Source: Xanthomonas hyacinthi
GTDB taxonomy: Bacteria; Pseudomonadota; Gammaproteobacteria; Xanthomonadales; Xanthomonadaceae
Assembly (NCBI RefSeq): GCF_009769165.1
Contig: NZ_CP043476.1
Span: 682,001-746,000 of the forward strand
Reading direction: 5' to 3'
DNA: 64,000 bases
Part shown: piece after piece, positions 16,569 to 24,150 of the stretch
Layout: the number at the start of each line of letters is the position of its first letter
How positions within the stretch are numbered: position 1 is the stretch's first letter
Program-made: the position numbers and the translations under genes
The notes under the pieces: model-generated
What the model saw: the letters and a program-made list of their open reading frames with translations, nothing else
Databases searched by the model: none
What the model was told of the DNA's origin: nothing

Positions 16569-17635
16569 TTAGCCCTGACCCTCAGCCAGTAGTCGCAGGA
16601 TCTGCGCCGTGCTGGGTGGAGGCTGGCGCCACCTGAAGCCGACGAGGTGGCGCGATGAGCATCAACGCCGTGCAGTTCCAGCCTGGATTGTCGATGTCCG
16701 AGTTCATCGCATGCTACGGCACCCAGGCCAAGTGCTATCGCGCCTTGTACAAGTGGCGGTGGCCGCAGGGTTTCCGTTGCCCGTCCTGTGCAGGAAGGGC
16801 CCGGTCGCGTTTCAAGCGCAGCGTGGCGATCTACTACCAGTGCCGCGCCTGCCGCCATCAGACCACGTTGATGGCCGGTACGATGTTCGAAGGGACCAAG
16901 CCGCCGCTGCGCACATGGATGCTGGCCTTGCATCTGTTGACAGCGACAAAGACCAATTTGGCGGCGTTGGAGTTGATGCGCCATTTTGGCGTCAACTACA
17001 AGACCGCCTGGCGGATGAAGCACAAGATCATGCAGGCCATGGCCGAGCGCGAAGCCCCGCGCACACTCAGCGGGTTCGTGCAGATCGACGATGCGTACCT
17101 GGGCGGCGAGCGCAACGGTGGCAAGGCCGGACGCGGATCGGAGAACAAACAGCCGTTCCTGATAGCCGTACAGACCGATGCGACCTTCGCTGCGCCGAGC
17201 GTTGCGGTCATCGAGCCGGTGCGCAGTTTCGATAACGCATCGCTGTGCGACTGGACCGCGCGTCGCCTGGCGCCGGAGTGCGAGGTCTACACCGATGGGC
17301 TGGCCTGCTTTCGCCGCCTGGAAGAGGCCGGGCACGCGCACACGACGCTGGACACCGGCGGAGGGCGTGCGGCTACCGAAACGCCTGGCGCGCGCTGGGT
17401 CAACGTGGTGCTGGGCAACCTCAAACGCGCCATCAGCGGCGTGTATCACGCCATCGCGCAAGGCAACTACGCAAGGCGCTATCTGGCCGAAGCCGCCTAC
17501 CGCTTCAATCGCCGATTCCGCTTGCGCCAGATGCTGCCGCGACTTGCCACCGCCATGATGCGCTGCAAGCCTTGTGCAGAGCCGGTTCTGCGTGCAGCGA
17601 GCAATTTTCATGGCTGAGGGTCAGGGCTAATCAGG
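16564..17635 (+). mobile_element. IS1595-family insertion sequence, copy 1 (intact)
   Basis: 1072 bases bounded by perfect 24-bp inverted repeats at 16564-16587 and 17612-17635 (outer end CCTGATTAGCCCTGACC). They enclose one intact transposase gene. The bases outside (TCCTCTGT and TGAACGCT) do not match, so the expected target duplication is missing, which points to deletion or recombination after insertion. A second copy in the same orientation lies at 22517-23587, so the pair could mobilise or delete the 4.9 kb between them. Confidence 0.9.
16655..17617 (+). CDS. IS1595-family transposase (ISXO2-like DDE domain)
   Basis: 320 residues. The N-terminal zinc ribbon is visible as FRCPSCAG...YYQCRACRHQTT, followed by GTMFEGTKPPLRTWMLALHL. 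The ISXO2-like catalytic domain follows, with GFVQIDDAYLGGER (first aspartate), EVYTDGLACFRRL (second aspartate) and the ISGVYHAIAQGNYARRYLAEAAYRFNRRF tail region. The reading frame is intact, unlike copy 2, so this copy may supply transposase for both. Cut-and-paste or copy-out activity is known for the family; activity here is not shown. Confidence 0.93.
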   Translation: MSINAVQFQPGLSMSEFIACYGTQAKCYRALYKWRWPQGFRCPSCAGRARSRFKRSVAIYYQCRACRHQTTLMAGTMFEGTKPPLRTWMLALHLLTATKTNLAALELMRHFGVNYKTAWRMKHKIMQAMAEREAPRTLSGFVQIDDAYLGGERNGGKAGRGSENKQPFLIAVQTDATFAAPSVAVIEPVRSFDNASLCDWTARRLAPECEVYTDGLACFRRLEEAGHAHTTLDTGGGRAATETPGARWVNVVLGNLKRAISGVYHAIAQGNYARRYLAEAAYRFNRRFRLRQMLPRLATAMMRCKPCAEPVLRAASNFHG

Positions 17636-18023
17636 TGAACGCTTGTTACGCGAAGCGCCGGGCTGGCGCGGCGCTTGCCTGCGGACACGCCACGGCCCAT
17701 TGCAGCATCGCAAGCGCCGTGACAGCCCGGCGGTTTGCGTAACGCAGCGTTATGTTAAGGCGGCCGCCAGGCCGACTTACCCCCGGACAGATGACGCCCA
17801 GCGCGCTGCGCAGCAGGGCGCTGACCGACGCGTTCTTCCTGTCCGATCACGACCCTGTTTGATGGGGCGATTCGGCGTCGGCTTGAACGGCGCAGCCGTT
17901 AAGCCGCGCCATCGTTAAATCGCGCTACCAGCAACCCTATCCTGCACTAGCTGTTTTCCCTTCGGGCACGGCTATTCCTCCCGAAGATCGGGATAGGGGT
18001 TCAGGGCAACAGGATTTCGGTGA
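17636..18023. repeat. attC-like imperfect palindrome and gene-free stretch beside the IS
   Basis: From 17638 to about 17756 two arms of roughly 41 bases (17638-17678 and 17710-17751) pair imperfectly around a 31-base spacer. The ends contain AACGCT/AGCGTT and GTTACGC/GCGTAAC boxes, resembling the R and L boxes of an integron attC whose outer left box was removed by the IS. The rest, to 18023, holds no gene. A second inverted repeat, AACCCTATCC at about 17933 against GGATAGGGGTT at about 17991, is also present. No integron integrase is in the window. Confidence 0.45.
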
Positions 18024-18233
18024 TCAGACCAACTGGTCGGGGTTGTCCGGCAGCAACTGCCGGTAGTGCCGCACCGTCACGATCTCGATGACCTCCGGCG
18101 TGACCCGGTAGATGATCCGCCACGGGCGTTCCAGCAACTCCCGCAGGTCCTCGCCCGGATACTCCGGCAACCGCCGCCCCAGCAACGGCGGCTCGCCCAA
18201 CTGCCGCGATCGCAGCAGCAACCACGCCGCCAC
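18024..18233 (-). pseudogene. RelE/ParE-type toxin, C-terminal fragment
   Basis: About 69 codons reading LLRSRQLGEPPLLGRRLPEY, then RPWRIIYRVTPEVIEIVTVR and HYRQLLPD, the C-terminal half of ParE/RelE toxins, which target gyrase or the ribosome. A full toxin has about 95-105 residues; the N-terminal strand and helix are missing. The frame begins at a stop of an unrelated fragment only a base away. No antitoxin gene is adjacent. It is read as a remnant of a toxin-antitoxin cassette. Confidence 0.6.
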
Positions 18234-18234
18234 C

Positions 18235-18477
18235 TTACGGGCGGCCGAGCGTGTCCAGGTCCAGGTGGTCGCCGGCCGACAGCCGCAGCGTCACCTTCAA
18301 GGATTCCGCCGACAGGCAACGCGCCAGCCCGCGCACCCGGTAGCTGCGCGGGCCGCGCTGGAAGCGCACGTCGTCCTCGCCGGCCACTTTCAGAGAACCG
18401 CTGGCAGGGAGGGCCGGCGACAACGATGGCGACAGCGCCGGGGCGGGCGGGTTCACGGTCGGGGACGGTCGCGGCAT
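18235..18477 (-). pseudogene. Possible primase-related gene fragment
   Basis: 80 codons. The second half, YRVRGLARCLSAESLKVTLR followed by GDHLDLDTL, resembles the segment before the catalytic part of CHC2-zinc-finger/toprim primase-like proteins of mobile elements. Those continue for hundreds of residues, whereas this stops at once. The N-terminal half is proline/serine rich with no recognised domain. It may be a genuine small protein, but truncation beside the ParE fragment is more likely. Low certainty. Confidence 0.35.
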
Positions 18478-18578
18478 TTCGGGCTCCTGGCCAAAAACCT
18501 GTCAAGCAGAACAATTCGACACAAGAATATCCGTTTTAGTAGTATTTTTAACTCCAATAGCGAACCACTGGATACGGT

Positions 18579-18974
18579 ATGACCCATCTCCACCCGATCA
18601 CCCCGGCAACCGTGGCCATCAGCGACGACGAACGCGCTTTCTTCATCGAACTCGGCACGCGCATCCACACGCTGCGCAAGGCGCAACGCATCACCCAGGT
18701 ACAACTGGCCGAACAACTCGGCGTCTCCCAGCAGACCATCACCGCCTACGAGAGCGGCAACCGCCGCGTGCCGATTTCGCATCTGCCGCGTCTGGCGGCA
18801 TTGCTGGGCACGTCGGTCGAAGCCCTGATCGGGCAACCGGCAGCCACCGGCAAGCGCGGGCCGGCTCCGAGGATTCAGCAGCAACTGGAACTGGTCAGCC
18901 GCCTGCCGCGTGCCAAGCAAAAAATGGTCAGCGAAGTGCTCGATTCGCTGCTCGCGCAGGCCGCTCGCGGGTAA
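18579..18974 (+). CDS. XRE-family transcriptional regulator
   Basis: 131 residues. The helix-turn-helix domain spans about residues 27-82: RIHTLRKAQRITQVQLAEQL, GVSQQTITAYESGNRRVPIS, LPRLAALLGTSVEALIG. A C-terminal tail (RIQQQLELVSRLPRAKQKMV) probably mediates dimerisation. It is directly followed, 14 bases on, by a DUF6037 gene, an arrangement suggesting that it represses or partners that gene, as in many two-gene stress or defence modules. AT-rich promoter DNA (about 18515-18560) precedes it, shared with the divergent fragment. Confidence 0.88.
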   Translation: MTHLHPITPATVAISDDERAFFIELGTRIHTLRKAQRITQVQLAEQLGVSQQTITAYESGNRRVPISHLPRLAALLGTSVEALIGQPAATGKRGPAPRIQQQLELVSRLPRAKQKMVSEVLDSLLAQAARG

Positions 18975-18988
18975 CGCCATCCGCCCGC

Positions 18989-19566
18989 GTGCAGATGCAG
19001 GGATTGCGTCGGCTGCACACCGCCATGCGCGGCAACCGCGACGAGCGGGCGCATTTCAAGATCACCCACAACCGCATCGACTTCGATTGCCTGTTCCTGG
19101 TCGATATCCAGCCCTACGAGTTCGTGCTCGCCGCCATCGGCCACCCGGACGTTGCCCTCGTGTTGCAGGTGCATGCCGGCTACTTCGTGAGCGCGGACTT
19201 CGGCGACGACTACAAGCCGCTGGCGCAACTGTTCGACCGGGGTGCGGGCAGCTTCGTCCCGTTCCGGCCGGCGGCTTCCTGCAAGAGATCGATGCGGCCA
19301 TTCCGTCCGACTACCGCCGACCGACACTCGCCGACGTGACCCGCACCTACGGCGCACACCTCGACGAAGCCGACAAGCCGTATTTCCTGGGCTGGCTGGA
19401 CAACAACCTCACGCCGCCCAACCGCGTCAGCGACGCCAACCTCGACAAGACCAAGCGTTGCTTCGGGCAGCGCATCCGCGACATCTGCCAGCGCACCAAC
19501 CAGAGTTCGCGCTGGACGGCCGATCCCAGCAAGGCGCGGGCGTTCGTCGCGCCGTTGGATCGGTAG
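18989..19566 (+). pseudogene. DUF6037 family protein, frameshifted
   Basis: The first frame starts MQMQGLRRLHTAMRGNRDER and continues HFKITHNRIDFDCLFLVDIQ and GYFVSADFGDDYKPLAQLF. Near 19265 (FVPFRPAAS) the family pattern moves one frame over into FLQEIDAAIPSDYRRPTLAD, KPYFLGWLDNNLTPPNRVSD and CQRTNQSSRWTADPSKAR, ending at 19566. The two pieces together give about 192 residues matching the DUF6037 layout. Function is unknown; these genes often sit beside XRE regulators. An indel in a GCGG-rich run is the likely lesion, though a sequencing error would look the same. Confidence 0.65.
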
Positions 19567-19934
19567 AAGCAACTTGGGGTCGCTACTACCAATGCGACCC
19601 GCAGGTCATTATCATCGATCTCAGCGGGGCGCCAGCGACCTCGCCGACGCTGCGCACATCGACGCTCGCGATGCGTTCCTGTAATGAGGCCCACGCCACA
19701 GCTCCGCCGCGAGCATCGTAGGTCATGCCCCGGGTCTGGCGCTCGTTCAGCGTCGGCAGCTGTGGACATCATGATATCGGATTAATTTCCTCCGTCCCTT
19801 TTATTCCAGCGTGAATACTGAAATTTGCGAATAGCTAACGTAAATATCGAACCGGTGTGACACGACTATCGCTCCCCAGTTGAGACTACGTCACCACCTG
19901 CCGCTCGCACATCCCCTATCGTAGTTACGCCAAC
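19567..19934. other. Gene-free stretch between DUF6037 remnant and RHS module
   Basis: The left half (to about 19760) has chromosome-like composition. On the minus strand one frame reads ERQTRGMTYDARGGAVAWAS, which may be the tail of an unrecognised gene but has no start. The right half is AT-rich with short palindromes such as ATCATGAT near 19770. No convincing gene, RNA or terminator was seen. The composition change near 19770 probably marks the left border of the toxin module. Confidence 0.4.
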
Positions 19935-20444
19935 TTAGTTGGGGCGCTTAACCAAGACAATTTTCCCGAGACGCAAAGCATAGGTGCCATCTGGGGTTAC
20001 GCTCGGAGAGCGCTCGACAGGCCAGATTGCACTAACCGGAATATGCAGCAATTGCGCATCCGAAGCTCCGTGAGAATATGTTAGAACAAATGAGACCACG
20101 GGTTCGATGACACCAGCTGGTCGAGGAAGGCATCCTTTCCACACTGCATGCTTATCAGTCAACTCTGCGGGCGACGTCCCTTTATTTTCACAATATGATT
20201 GATCAGTTTGCTCGAACTCCATTGAAAACGATCCACCATCTTCTAATTTGACAGCCACAACTTCGCGCACCGGAGATAAAGATGAAGTAGTCCCAACCTC
20301 CTGAATAGAAGATACATCCAAGCTCAAGCATGCAGATCTCACACAATAATTGGGCTGGTCTTCCACGGTACCAAGCACCTGTGAAGCAGCACAGCCAACC
20401 GCGAGGAAAATCGATATGGAAGCGATGACAACCTCAACCTTCAT
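19935..20444 (-). CDS. Lipoprotein, candidate immunity protein for RHS protein C
   Basis: 169 residues with a lipoprotein signal (MKVEVVIASISIFLAVGCAAS, lipobox AVGC, C18). No known domain was recognised. Its start overlaps the stop of the RHS gene by four bases, the coupling typical of toxin-immunity pairs. A lipid-anchored periplasmic location matches a partner that is itself exported by Sec and whose C-terminus resembles a protease. Immunity function is inferred from position and localisation only; an accessory or delivery role is possible. Confidence 0.6.
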   Translation of the reverse strand: MKVEVVIASISIFLAVGCAASQVLGTVEDQPNYCVRSACLSLDVSSIQEVGTTSSLSPVREVVAVKLEDGGSFSMEFEQTDQSYCENKGTSPAELTDKHAVWKGCLPRPAGVIEPVVSFVLTYSHGASDAQLLHIPVSAIWPVERSPSVTPDGTYALRLGKIVLVKRPN

Positions 20445-21367
20445 CTCTCAATCTCCTTCTTTGTGGACCGATTCTGTTTCGCCTCATCTATGTTGCTTGC
20501 TTTGAGTTCAGTGCCACGTCGCGCAGCCATAATATTTTTATTATCATAACCCGGTTTCAGTGTCGGAGCCCCGCGAGATCCGTCTTTCCCCACCGCGCTG
20601 TCTTCGTATCCATCTCTAATTCCGGAAAAATGCAAAATGTCGTGCGCGGCCGCATCGACAAACGATGCTTTGCTGGAATCGATATGAGCGTCATTTCCGC
20701 CAAGATATTCGGTCCCCTCACCTACATCTCCGAAATTTTTCTGGTCCAGCCCCGGACTCAAATCCATACGATTCATACCGGCACCTACCGAAGTGCCTGA
20801 AATTACTACGTCGACTTTGTACTTGGCATTATCGATGTTGAGCCACTCAACTCTTGACTCGATAGCGGATGTAACCTGAGCCGTTACGGCAGAACCACTA
20901 AAATGGACTGGAATCGCTAGCGTCACGTTGCCATTTTTATCTTGTTTCCAAACAGCGTCGCGCCCATCCGGATCAGTGAACTTGTACGGACTATTCCTTG
21001 CGTAGCAGTACCGGCAGAAGTTCGTGATCGGCTGCTGATAAGCCGTAACGGGGTCAACTGAAAGGAACACCCCTAACGGATCGTAATAGCGCTGCTGCAT
21101 ATATGCCAACCCCGTCGCCGCATCCATGACATGCCCCGTATAACCAGGCCCATCCGTCAACGGGCGATTAAGCAAACTCCCATACGGCTCGTACTCGCTG
21201 CGCTCGATAATATTCCGGTCCTTGTCCGTCACCAGTACCACAGAACCCAGCCCATCCGTATGGACATACCGAACCGTCTGCGCCGAGGCGCTGAACACGA
21301 CGAGCAATGAAATGGCCGCTGCGGCGGTGACGCGCAGCGCTGCCTTAACCACCCGAATTCTCAACAT
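20441..21367 (-). CDS. Secreted mini-RHS protein C with zincin-like C-terminus
   Basis: 308 residues. A Sec signal peptide (about 1-29, ending FSASA) is followed directly by a single RHS repeat-associated core (about 31-136: YVHTDGLGSVVLVTD, YEPYG, GPGYTGHVMDAATGLAYMQQ, RFTDPDGR-like end). The variable C-terminus (137-308) contains AAHDILHFSGIRDGY, an H242-D-x-x-H246-x-x-G-x-x-D252 arrangement like the zinc site of metzincin-type peptidases but with Asp in place of the catalytic Glu. NIMAARRGTELKASNIDEA further on also resembles secreted peptidase tails. It lacks the thousand-residue shell of classical Rhs proteins. A lipoprotein gene follows with a 4-base overlap. Confidence 0.75.
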   Translation of the reverse strand: MLRIRVVKAALRVTAAAAISLLVVFSASAQTVRYVHTDGLGSVVLVTDKDRNIIERSEYEPYGSLLNRPLTDGPGYTGHVMDAATGLAYMQQRYYDPLGVFLSVDPVTAYQQPITNFCRYCYARNSPYKFTDPDGRDAVWKQDKNGNVTLAIPVHFSGSAVTAQVTSAIESRVEWLNIDNAKYKVDVVISGTSVGAGMNRMDLSPGLDQKNFGDVGEGTEYLGGNDAHIDSSKASFVDAAAHDILHFSGIRDGYEDSAVGKDGSRGAPTLKPGYDNKNIMAARRGTELKASNIDEAKQNRSTKKEIER

Positions 21368-21401
21368 GACTCGTCCTTACACTTTTTGAATGATTGATTT
21401 C

Positions 21402-21526
21402 AAAAAAGGGGCCGGCAAAAAAAGGGGCCGGAGGAAATATGCGGTTGAAGTGGATATTTCCTCTGGCCCCTTTGATGCCCTGGCCCCTTTGATGTCTGGC
21501 CCCTTTGATGCCTGGTCCCTTTGATG
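21402..21526. repeat. Short direct repeats upstream of RHS gene C
   Basis: Four copies of TGGCCCCTTTGATG lie at 21464, 21481, 21497 and 21513 (the last with one change), spaced 16-17 bases. Two opposite-strand AAAGGGGCCGG units lie at about 21404-21431. Such AAAGGGGCC/GGCCCCTTT units are the kind of REP-like sequence that accompanies RAYT transposases, and a RAYT remnant lies 600 bases away. They fall between the RHS gene and the next lipoprotein, so they may also end or pause transcription. Confidence 0.6.
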
Positions 21527-21527
21527 C

Positions 21528-22043
21528 CTAGTTTGCAATCTGTGTCTTTAGATCACCCAAGTTCTGCGCCGGGCATTCTTTCTTTGTGCAAGTTCGGATC
21601 AGAGGCAGCCCACTTGAGTAACCCCACTCCATAGGGTCATTGGTAGCAGCCGGCACCAGTACTCGGAGATCACAAGTAGCATCCCGCTTCAACCGTACAC
21701 TGATCCGATTCCATTGCTGACCTTGCCAAGGGAACGCCTTCTCCACTCCAAGAAGAACAGCTTTATCAGCGTGTCCCGCATTACACCCGTTTGGCTCGAA
21801 AATAACCAACTTCGAGTCAGTTTGAAACCTACCAGTAAGTGTCCAAATTCTGTCATGTACTCCATCGGACGCCAGCACACGAGATATTTTGTATGCCCCT
21901 TCCGCAATGCACCACACGGCGAATTTAATTTCGCACCTGGACGGCGGCGCTGAGGCCGGCGCAGACTGAGATGACGTTGGCGCGCATGCCGCCATAAACG
22001 CCACCGAAATACATAAGAAAATTTTCCACGGAATTGCTTTCAT
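21528..22043 (-). CDS. Orphan lipoprotein of the RHS array
   Basis: 171 residues starting MKAIPWKIFLCISVAFMAAC; the lipobox is MAAC at C20. The frame is open upstream to 22298 but that part overlaps a decayed transposase, so the inner ATG with a lipoprotein signal is preferred. Cysteines are frequent (CEIKFAVWC, NGCNAG, CTKKECP), suggesting disulfides in the periplasm. No domain was recognised. It lies immediately upstream of RHS gene C without its own RHS gene, as expected for a displaced immunity gene. That role is inference. Confidence 0.6.
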   Translation of the reverse strand: MKAIPWKIFLCISVAFMAACAPTSSQSAPASAPPSRCEIKFAVWCIAEGAYKISRVLASDGVHDRIWTLTGRFQTDSKLVIFEPNGCNAGHADKAVLLGVEKAFPWQGQQWNRISVRLKRDATCDLRVLVPAATNDPMEWGYSSGLPLIRTCTKKECPAQNLGDLKTQIAN

Positions 22044-22085
22044 CAGCGGCCTCCATTTCCAGCCGTCATACCTTTTGCACACTGA

Positions 22086-22460
22086 TTGACATTTGTCGGA
22101 GCAGTAATTATTTCCCGGAGTGTCTGCTGGTTTGCTGGATTCCCCCGCTACCTGCATGCCACCGACTGCGAACTGCACGCGCATGTACTGATGAGCAACC
22201 ACATGCACTTGCTCGCCGCGCCGCCGAAGGCTGGAAGAATCGGACAAATGATGCAGCGACTCGACCGCGGGTCCAGTTTCCCGGTCAATCTTGTTCAACG
22301 TGAACGCTCAGTATTGAAACCGCATCCATGATGGGTCGGATTGAGTATGGATGTAGCGGAGCAGTCCAGCGCATATCGCACCTCGCTCGATAAAGTCTTC
22401 AAAAACGGGCTACTCGCCGACATCAGCATTCACCGTTGCGCATGTCGCCCGAGGACCAGC
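22086..22460 (+). pseudogene. RAYT (REP-associated tyrosine transposase) remnant
   Basis: The frame reads YLHATDCELHAHVLMSNHMH then LLAAPPKAGRIGQMMQRLDR. This is the conserved core of RAYT/IS200-like transposases, including the H-x-H of the catalytic site. After an in-frame stop at 22331 the same frame resumes with QSSAYRTSLDKVFKNGLLAD, typical of the RAYT C-terminus. About 100 residues between the two parts and the whole N-terminus are missing. It overlaps the upstream edge of the orphan lipoprotein region and is cut by IS copy 2 downstream. Confidence 0.65.
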
Positions 22461-22516
22461 AGGTCATCCACTCCCATGCTCGAAGGCATGATACCCAAAC
22501 ACGATGCACGGCGGTT

Positions 22517-23587
22517 CCTGATTAGCCCTGACCCTCAGCCGATAGTCGCAGGATCTGCGCCGTGCTGGGAGGCTGGCGCCACCTGAAGCCGACGAGGTGG
22601 CGCGATGAGCATCAACGCCGTGCAGTTCCAGCCTGGATTGTCGATGTCCGAGTTCATCGCATGCTACGGCACCGAGGCCAAGTGCCATCGCGCCTTGTAC
22701 AAGTGGCGGTGGCCGCAGGGTTTCCGTTGCCCGTCCTGTGCAGGAAGGGCCCGGTCGCGTTTCAAGCACAGCGTGGCGATCTACCACCAGTGCTGCGCCT
22801 GCCGCCATCAGACCACGTTGATGGCCGGTACGATGTTCGAAGGGACCAAGCTGCCACTGCGCACGTGGATGCTGGCCTTGCATCTGTTGACAGCGACAAA
22901 GACCAATTTGGCGGCGTTGGAGTTGATGCGCCATTTGGGCGTCAACTACAAGACCGCCTGGCGGATGAAGCACAAGATCATGCAGGCCATGGCCGAGCGC
23001 GAAGCCCCGCGCACACTCAGCGGGTTCGTGCAGATCGACGATGCGTACCTGGGCGGCGAGCGCAACGGTGGCAAGGCCGGACGCGGATCGGAGAACAAAC
23101 AGCCGTTCCTGATTGCCGTGCAGACCGATGCGACCTTCGCTGCGCCGAGCGTTGCGGTCATCGAGCCGGTGCGCAGTTTCGATAACGCATCGCTGTGCGA
23201 CTGGACCGCGCGTCGCCTGGCGCCGGAGTGCGAGGTCTACACCGCGATGGGCTGGCCTGCTTTCGCCGCCTGGAAGAGGCCGGGCACGCGCACACGACGC
23301 TGGACACCGGCGGAGGGCGTGCGGCCACCGAAACGCCTGGCGCGCGCTGGGTCAACGTGGTGCTGGGCAACCTCAAACGCGCCATCAGCGGCGTGTATCA
23401 CGCCATCGCGCAAGGCAACTACGCAAGGCGCTATCTGGCCGAAGCCGCCTACCGCTTCAATCGCCGATTCCGCTTGCGCCAGATGCTGCCGCGACTTGCC
23501 ACCGCCATGATGCGCTGCAAGCCTTGCCCAGAGACGGTTCTGCGCGCGGCAAGCAATTTTCATGGCTGAGGGTCAGGGCTAATCAGG
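22517..23587 (+). mobile_element. IS1595-family insertion sequence, copy 2 (defective)
   Basis: 1071 bases, same orientation and same perfect 24-bp ends as copy 1 (22517-22540 and 23564-23587), and highly similar throughout. It differs by a 3-base deletion before the gene, scattered substitutions and a 2-base insertion in the transposase. Flanking bases (CGGCGGTT left, TGACGGTT right) are not a target duplication. Its right end joins exactly to a truncated copy of an RHS signal-peptide sequence. Confidence 0.9.
22605..23569 (+). pseudogene. IS1595-family transposase, frameshifted
   Basis: Matches the copy-1 transposase from MSINAVQFQPGLSMSEF to EVYT. There, two extra bases at about 23243-23246 (ACCGCGATGG against ACCGATGG) shift the frame before the second catalytic aspartate. 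The correct C-terminal sequence (GLACFRRLEEAGHAHTTLD onward) continues in another frame to 23569. Without correction the enzyme lacks its second half, so this copy depends on the intact one for movement. Confidence 0.92.
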
Positions 23588-23972
23588 TGACGGTTTGCGC
23601 CTCAACCAAGCTACTTAGAAGTAGCAACCCAAGGCATAAAAAGATTTTCATACACAACCTATCCATAATGCGCCGTGTCTTTTTGTAGTACGTTTTGCCG
23701 CCAATAGTGAGCGCTCAGCGCACCTCCGCGATTTCCACCCCGTCCATGCCCTGCGCCAGGGTCTTGGCGTCGCCGCCCTGGGCGAGCTTGATGCGCAGGC
23801 GCACTTCGTTCTGCGAGTCGGCGTGGCGCAGCGCGTCCTCGTAGCTGATCTCGCCGGCCTGGTACAGCTCGAACAGGCTCTGGTCGAAGGTCTTCATGCC
23901 CAGGTTGGTGGACTCCTTCATCGCGTCCTTGAGCCTGCGGATCTCGCCTTCGCGGATGTAGTCCTGCACCAG
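23588..23972 (-). repeat. 385-bp duplicate of the rhs 5' end, intergenic DNA and pilU 3' end
   Basis: Corresponds base for base in length to 25212-25596. Reading on the minus strand it contains about 245 bases of the pilU 3' end (LVQDYIREGE... to EIAEVR and stop), the 60-base spacer, and the first 20 or so codons of an RHS gene (MKIFLCLGLLLLSSLVEAQT), where IS copy 2 cuts it. The spacer and signal-peptide parts are identical to the other copy; the pilU part differs slightly (RRLKDAMK against HKLKDVMK). It is therefore a slightly diverged allele, not a fresh duplicate. Confidence 0.88.
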
Positions 23973-24017
23973 AACACTGTTGCAAACCAGAATTGAATTC
24001 GCCCAAGCACTAAGGAT

Positions 24018-24100
24018 TGTCTGAATCAACCCACTTGCGCGACACTTAACCTATTGATTTTACTGAGCTGCAAGGCGGCGATGCATGGGTTAATCAGACA
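24018..24100. repeat. Small element with imperfect inverted ends
   Basis: TGTCTGAATCAACCCA at 24018-24033 pairs with TGGGTTAATCAGACA at 24086-24100, enclosing about 50 bases with no coding potential. The size and ends suggest a MITE-like insertion or an IS remnant, positioned between the duplicated pilU tail and the immunity gene. It could also be a bidirectional terminator. Not recognised as a named element. Confidence 0.35.
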
Positions 24101-24150
24101 TCTCCCAAGTTAAAATTAAAATAACCAGCTCTTCGAAAGAGAAAGTGAAG

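Noticed and set aside
18024..18477. Intact toxin-antitoxin operon formed by the two minus-strand frames.
   Set aside because: The upstream frame does not resemble an antitoxin and the ParE-like frame lacks its N-terminal third.
16564..23587. Composite transposon with the two IS1595 copies as active ends.
   Set aside because: No target duplications at either end and copy 2 is defective; recombination or deletion explains the layout equally well. Kept only as a possibility in the IS entries.
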